Assembly (NCBI GenBank): GCA_038030265.1
Contig: CM075939.1
Coordinates: forward strand, 19,759,253-19,823,252
DNA length: 64,000 bases
Reading direction: 5' to 3'
Source of the DNA: Corythucha ciliata
Taxonomy: Eukaryota > Arthropoda > Insecta > Hemiptera > Tingidae
Part shown: one piece after another, positions 60,306-64,000 of the stretch
How the letters are laid out: every line of letters begins with the position of its first letter
How positions within the stretch are numbered: the stretch's first letter is position 1
Program-made: the position numbers and the translations under genes
The notes under the pieces: model-generated
What the model was told of the DNA's origin: nothing
The model's database searches: none
What the model saw: the letters and a program-made list of their open reading frames with translations, nothing else

Positions 60306-61233
60306 TTAGACTCAAGAAAAAGAAGAAAATAAAAGTGACTTTCTTACGAGTGAGACTGTTATGTAATTGTTGATATAATTAATAGTGTTTTCCATTTGCA
60401 TACAATTCTGTTCCATGAGCTTTTAACTTCCACCCGTCTTTCCAATTAACATATGTTTCAATTAAGAGAGAACGGGTGGAAATGAACTTGGAAAACGCTA
60501 TAAGAGTCTCCTTATTTTAACTGAATAAATTGAACGCTAATGATGTTTACACCAGACGATTAGGAAAATGGCATACCTCATCAGCATCACAAATCACAAT
60601 TCGACAAACTCCCTTTCCCGGTGTCTACCGGATAAATGAAACTAATTCTACAAATTTTCCACGTCAGTTTGGGCAGGCTATATTATCCATCAGGAGTACC
60701 ATCGAACCAACTTTCAGATGTTCAACCTTCTTCGTCCAATTGGGGGTGATTCCAAGTGCCGCATCGTTTTCAGGAACTTTAATGGATTTGCTTCACCAGA
60801 GTCGCCATTATCGAAAGTGTTTAGAGGTTGCTACGTGACGTCCTGCTCTAGAATAGTGTATTCCAATGGCACACAATTCTCCACCGTGTGGAAAATCTCC
60901 CCCGGTGCAAGTGGAAAACGCTACAAGGGTTCGTAGATCTAAAAAATGGCCTGGCGGCAGAGCTTCCAGACCTTGCTGATAACTGCTCAATGCATGCTTT
61001 TTCTCTAGTTTAGAGGAATCGTTTTTATTTTGAACAAAACTGTTCTCAACGGTTCCTTGACATAAGAAAGCTTCAAGGATCGTTCATAAATACGGGCGTT
61101 AGCAATACGGTCGTTAGCATCAACATTTATATCATTAATTAATAAAGCATTAGCTTTGAAAACGGCTATAATAACACCACTATCCAACCAACTATTCGCA
61201 GAACACAAATGCGGTCGGGGTTTCGGAAGTGGA

Positions 61234-61408
61234 TGTAACTAAATGTCTTATTGCTTGGAATCTTTTTTGTTGCGGTTCAAGTACGCGATAGAACTGCTTG
61301 AAGCACTCTATACAGATCTCGTTCTTGTGAGGGTAAGGAACTGCATTGCACGAGTAGGCTTGGCATCCTCCAGGGAAGAGGGGCAACAAACAGTCACCGC
61401 CGTCACCC
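61234..61408 (-). CDS. possible Cys-rich coding exon
   Basis: On the minus strand an acceptor-like TTAATTTAACCAG is followed by a frame reading GDGGDCLLPLFPGGCQAYSC, then CNAV and ICIECFKQFYRV, with six Cys in about 45 residues. The start of the inverted duplication (GTACTTGAACC) lies at the exon's far side. It could be part of an extracellular protein gene, but no family is recognised and no partner exon found. Confidence 0.2.
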
Positions 61409-62439
61409 AATAACTGGTTAAATTAAGGGTAATCTTTATTAGGCATAGCCAATTTAAACAAACTGAAAATCCAACTGGGTGGGGGGGGGCAAATTAGTCG
61501 TACAATCAGCAATCCAAAGAGGGAAAACAAAAAAATTAAGACCAACCGTCTCTTTCGGAGGGGGAAGGGGGGATTTCGGGAAAACAGTTGGTGAGGTGGA
61601 GAGAAGGGTGGAGGGCGATGACGACAATAGGTAGGTGAGGCAAGCGTGCCTTGATCAAGAAGGGTCACAGGTAAGGGGAAATGCCGTTCTGCAATGAGAT
61701 GTCGCTAGGAAAAAGGGAGAGGACGACTTCAGCCTCTGGCGACTTCGTAGCCCTATACGTGTCTTACACCAATAACTAATAGGGGGGAATAAGTAGGGGG
61801 GGGGGGCGGAGAGAACAATACGAGTTAACAACAGAAAAGCAAATCTGGGTAGTCCCACAGGGACACGAAAATATATATATATATGTATGTATAGCTTCTT
61901 CCAAACCGGGCGTGCGGAGTAGAGCCGAGTACTACTAACGTCGCTGTACTACTAAACTCTTGATGAATCACTTTGGATGAACTTGCCGTGTTCACTTTGG
62001 ATGAACAACCAAAGTGAAACAGTGTGAACCCCGCTTTAGAGCCTGCTTCTTCCCAAGACGACAGTGCCGAGAATCCGAATGAGCGAACTACGATTCATCA
62101 TTGGCTCGATACAGTATATCTCATCGAGGCGATGCAGTGGTTCTCATCAACAGGGGCGATATCGCCCCCTTGGGGGCAGTGAAAGGCTACTGCGGGGCGG
62201 TGAACTGTTTTTGGGCTGAAGGGGGGCGGTGAGTGAGCCTCTGGTGGTCGGTGGGGGAGGAGGGCGATGAGCATGCTTCATGGGGCTGTGCTCGATTAGG
62301 CAGTAGAAGAGTCCACGTGACATAAAACATAAGTAGCGCAAATGCAAAAGGGCATTGAAGAAGGAGAGGGAAAGAAAAAGAGAAGATCACTCATTATCGG
62401 CTTGGCCAGAAAGGGAAACTCTATGGAGCGCCAAACTCG
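61409..62439. other. unassigned, G-rich in part
   Basis: No gene seen. Long purine/G-rich stretches occur at 61480-61630, 61780-61810 (G11 at 61796-61806) and 62155-62270. An (AT)n tract lies at 61871-61882. Proline-rich frames on the minus strand come from composition. Confidence 0.5.
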
Positions 62440-62770
62440 GCCAGTTTCCATTTTCCAGGCGTGAACATCATCAGTTTAGACTCTTCCATGGCTCGAGTTT
62501 ACCAATTTTTCGGGTAAATTTCAGTCAGATTTGCCAATTTTGATTCAGATTGCCAAAGGCACGATAATCATCAGTTTCTCCAGTTTTAGGGCCAAATGGG
62601 TTACATTTTTCAATCGAACGACCAATAGTCGCAGCCTCGCCGAATTTAGAGCACGAATGGACCGTTTAGACATTTTCTCGGTGCGAATCGTCCGTTAAGC
62701 TAATTTTAGGGTGAAACGAATCAGTTTTGCCAATTTCAAGTCGTGAATAGTCAGTTGAGCATTAGTATTT
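62440..62770 (+). repeat. B-type degenerate array
   Basis: Monomers such as GTGCGAATCGTCCGTTAAGC and GTGAATAGTCAGTTGAGC at about 30-bp steps. More decayed than those at 46390-47080. Confidence 0.75.
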
Positions 62771-63171
62771 AGCAGAGCGAAAGACAGAATCATAGGACTA
62801 CAACATCTTACTTCATTATTACACCGTTGATCCTTGTTCATGTACACGGACTTGGCACTCGATTTGGTCGATTTAACCGTGACTCAACTCATTTTTCCTG
62901 TGAGTTTACTCCAAAAGATAGTCACTTCCATCGTATTAGCATTACTACACAGAAGTCAGAGGGACCTATACGATGGCGTAATGCCTTACCTGTGCTCTAA
63001 AGGTTCAACTAGTGTAACGAGAGTGCCTCTCGTTATGGTTAACCATCGAGTATGACCAGAGTCCAACACTAAAAAAATCACTAACTCACTTCTAGAATTG
63101 ATAAAAGTGCTCAATCTCATCAGCTACAATACAGGAAGGATGCTCATTCATGCCACTGCTAAAATCGCGAA
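62771..63171. other. unassigned sequence
   Basis: A 73-codon frame (62834-63055) has no recognised motif. Nothing else seen. Confidence 0.4.
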
Positions 63172-63500
63172 AATGCACTGTTTTGTGGTTCAAAATTTGC
63201 AAACACCACTAATTCCCGCCTTAAATTGAGAAAAAGCGTTCTTTCGGGGCTAAGATTGATAAAAAAAAAAACGCCAGTTCACGGCTCCAATTATTTGGGA
63301 GATATTCAAAGACGTAAAAATGAAAAACGTTCACGTCTTTTTGAAATTCCACCAATTAGCTGATCCATACCCTAGCAACCGTCGCACGTTAATGAAGACG
63401 TTCATGTTTTCACTTCATTCAAAATCTCACTATTGAGATAAAGTGCTACCTACTTTTTTCGGCAATAAAAATTGAGAAAAATCGATAATTCACAGCTGAG
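63172..63500 (+). repeat. A-type array interrupted by a MITE
   Basis: Monomers (CACTAATTCCCGCCTTAAATTG, GTTCACGGCTCCAATTA) run to 63296 and resume after 63430 (TTGAGATAAAG, ATTCACAGCTGAG). Joining the two sides across the MITE restores a monomer. Confidence 0.78.
63297..63430. mobile_element. 134-bp MITE, second copy of 60159-60294
   Basis: GGGAGATATTCAAAGACG to TTCAAAATCTCAC, reverse complement of the copy at 60159. Flanks fit a TA duplication inside the A-type array. Confidence 0.82.
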
Positions 63501-64000
63501 GCCAAATCGGTCAAGGTGGTGGGGGGGGGAAATAGGGCTTGAAATGGTAAAAATATCACCAAAAATCACCAGTTGATTCTAGAAGCGTGATATTCGGTAC
63601 GTATACTCCATGTTAGACTAGCCTTTGATTCCCATTTTAATTTTTTGAAAAAGTCGAGGGGAGGGGTTTTTTTTTTTTCATTTAACCAAGTCCACGACAT
63701 TGATTTTCTGAAGAGCCAACCCCGCAAAATGGGCCTTTTCAAGAAAACATGCGAAATTAGGGGTTTCACGGACTAAACCCCACAACATTGTTTTTTTCAT
63801 AAAACTTCTCGAAATTGGTTCTTTTAAGAGCCAATCTGTTGAGCGAGAGTTTTCGCGCAGAGAGATTTAAAACGTTTCAGGAAAAGTATTTATTCAAACG
63901 GTTAATCGTGTTCATAACAATTAATAAAGAACAGAGATGAAAAAACAAATTGCAGGGAGTTATTTTAGTTATTGGTTTGAAGCATTAAATTATGATTTGC
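63501..64000. other. unassigned sequence at window end
   Basis: A G9 run at 63521-63529, then C-type-like phrases (CGCAAAATGGGCC, GCGAAATTAGGGG, TCGAAATTGG) from about 63720. No gene seen. Confidence 0.4.

Larger units (their letters stand above)
59862..61281. repeat. inverted duplication with about 250-bp arms
   Basis: Left arm 59862 to about 60108 and right arm about 61020-61281 are close reverse complements (CTTGAACCGCAAC outer ends, TTTAGTTACATCCACTTCCG, TTATTAATTAATGATATAAA). Both arms end inward in a copy of the GCCCGTATTTATGAACG MITE family, so a MITE-containing block was copied in inverse. The right arm has an extra short CCGTATTGCTAACG segment. The middle holds unassigned DNA and a degraded CCACCCGTC MITE core near 60430-60480. 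Confidence 0.88.

Noticed and set aside
60530..60936. Overlapping plus-strand frames with Cys and an acceptor-like TTTCAG before the ATG at 60718
   Set aside because: Some protein-like character, but two frames compete, no family is recognised and the segment is the spacer of an inverted duplication. Not enough to call a gene.

Overview
This is a nuclear eukaryotic window, most likely from an arthropod, probably an insect. The reasons are a compact three-exon small heat-shock protein gene with a 92-bp intron, a Tc1/mariner transposase of the DD41D type, and a very high load of short inverted-repeat transposons. The DNA is AT-rich, gene-poor and repeat-dense. There are no bacterial operons, rRNA, convincing tRNAs or CRISPR. 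The species cannot be fixed from the sequence alone.

Only two host genes are well supported. One is a 580-codon uninterrupted reading frame at 28187-29929 (+). It encodes a Ser/Thr-rich, basic protein that I do not recognise and that may begin in an upstream exon. The other is a small heat-shock protein gene on the minus strand (36288 to 35596). It was assembled from three in-phase exons with canonical splice sites, and it would be missed by looking only for long ORFs. A hairpin transposon sits in its first intron, and a 2.9-kb inverted-repeat element begins about 230 bp upstream of its start codon. A few weak exon candidates (39454, about 61230-61410) are listed with low confidence.

Most of the rest is repeat. 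(1) Degenerate minisatellite-like arrays with a monomer of about 30 bp occur in both orientations across the whole window. I call them A (skeleton CTAATTCGCGGCTAAAATTGAG), B (GCGAATCGTCAGTTTTGCCA) and C (AATTTCGCGGATATT, a longer and looser period); A and B align to the same skeleton. (2) A group of elements has 3-bp TAA/TTA target duplications and termini like AGCC or GGCC followed by GTNCAC. They range from 111 bp to 2.9 kb, are often nested, and resemble PIF/Harbinger elements. (3) Large foldback elements lie at 24666-25679, 33890-35372, 51588-53315, 57385-57934 and 59862-61281. (4) A decayed 2.48-kb DD41D Tc1/mariner element with arms of about 490 bp lies at 31279-33761. (5) A Penelope-like retroelement remnant lies at 26450-26867.

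Layout: 1-2192 has no feature. 2193-4826 is a tandem duplication. 4827-6317 holds repeat arrays. 6318-17851 is mostly unassigned. 17852-27933 is dense with transposons and arrays. 28144-29936 is the orphan gene. 30390-35372 is a C array broken by two Tc1-like insertions. 35572-39707 holds the heat-shock gene and its adjacent transposons. 39880-45840 is mostly unassigned. 45846-53315 is a segmental duplication plus the foldback family. 53316-64000 is sparse sequence with a few palindromes and arrays. Several insertions leave flanks that rebuild an unbroken array monomer or match an empty site elsewhere in the window, so their boundaries are unusually well fixed.
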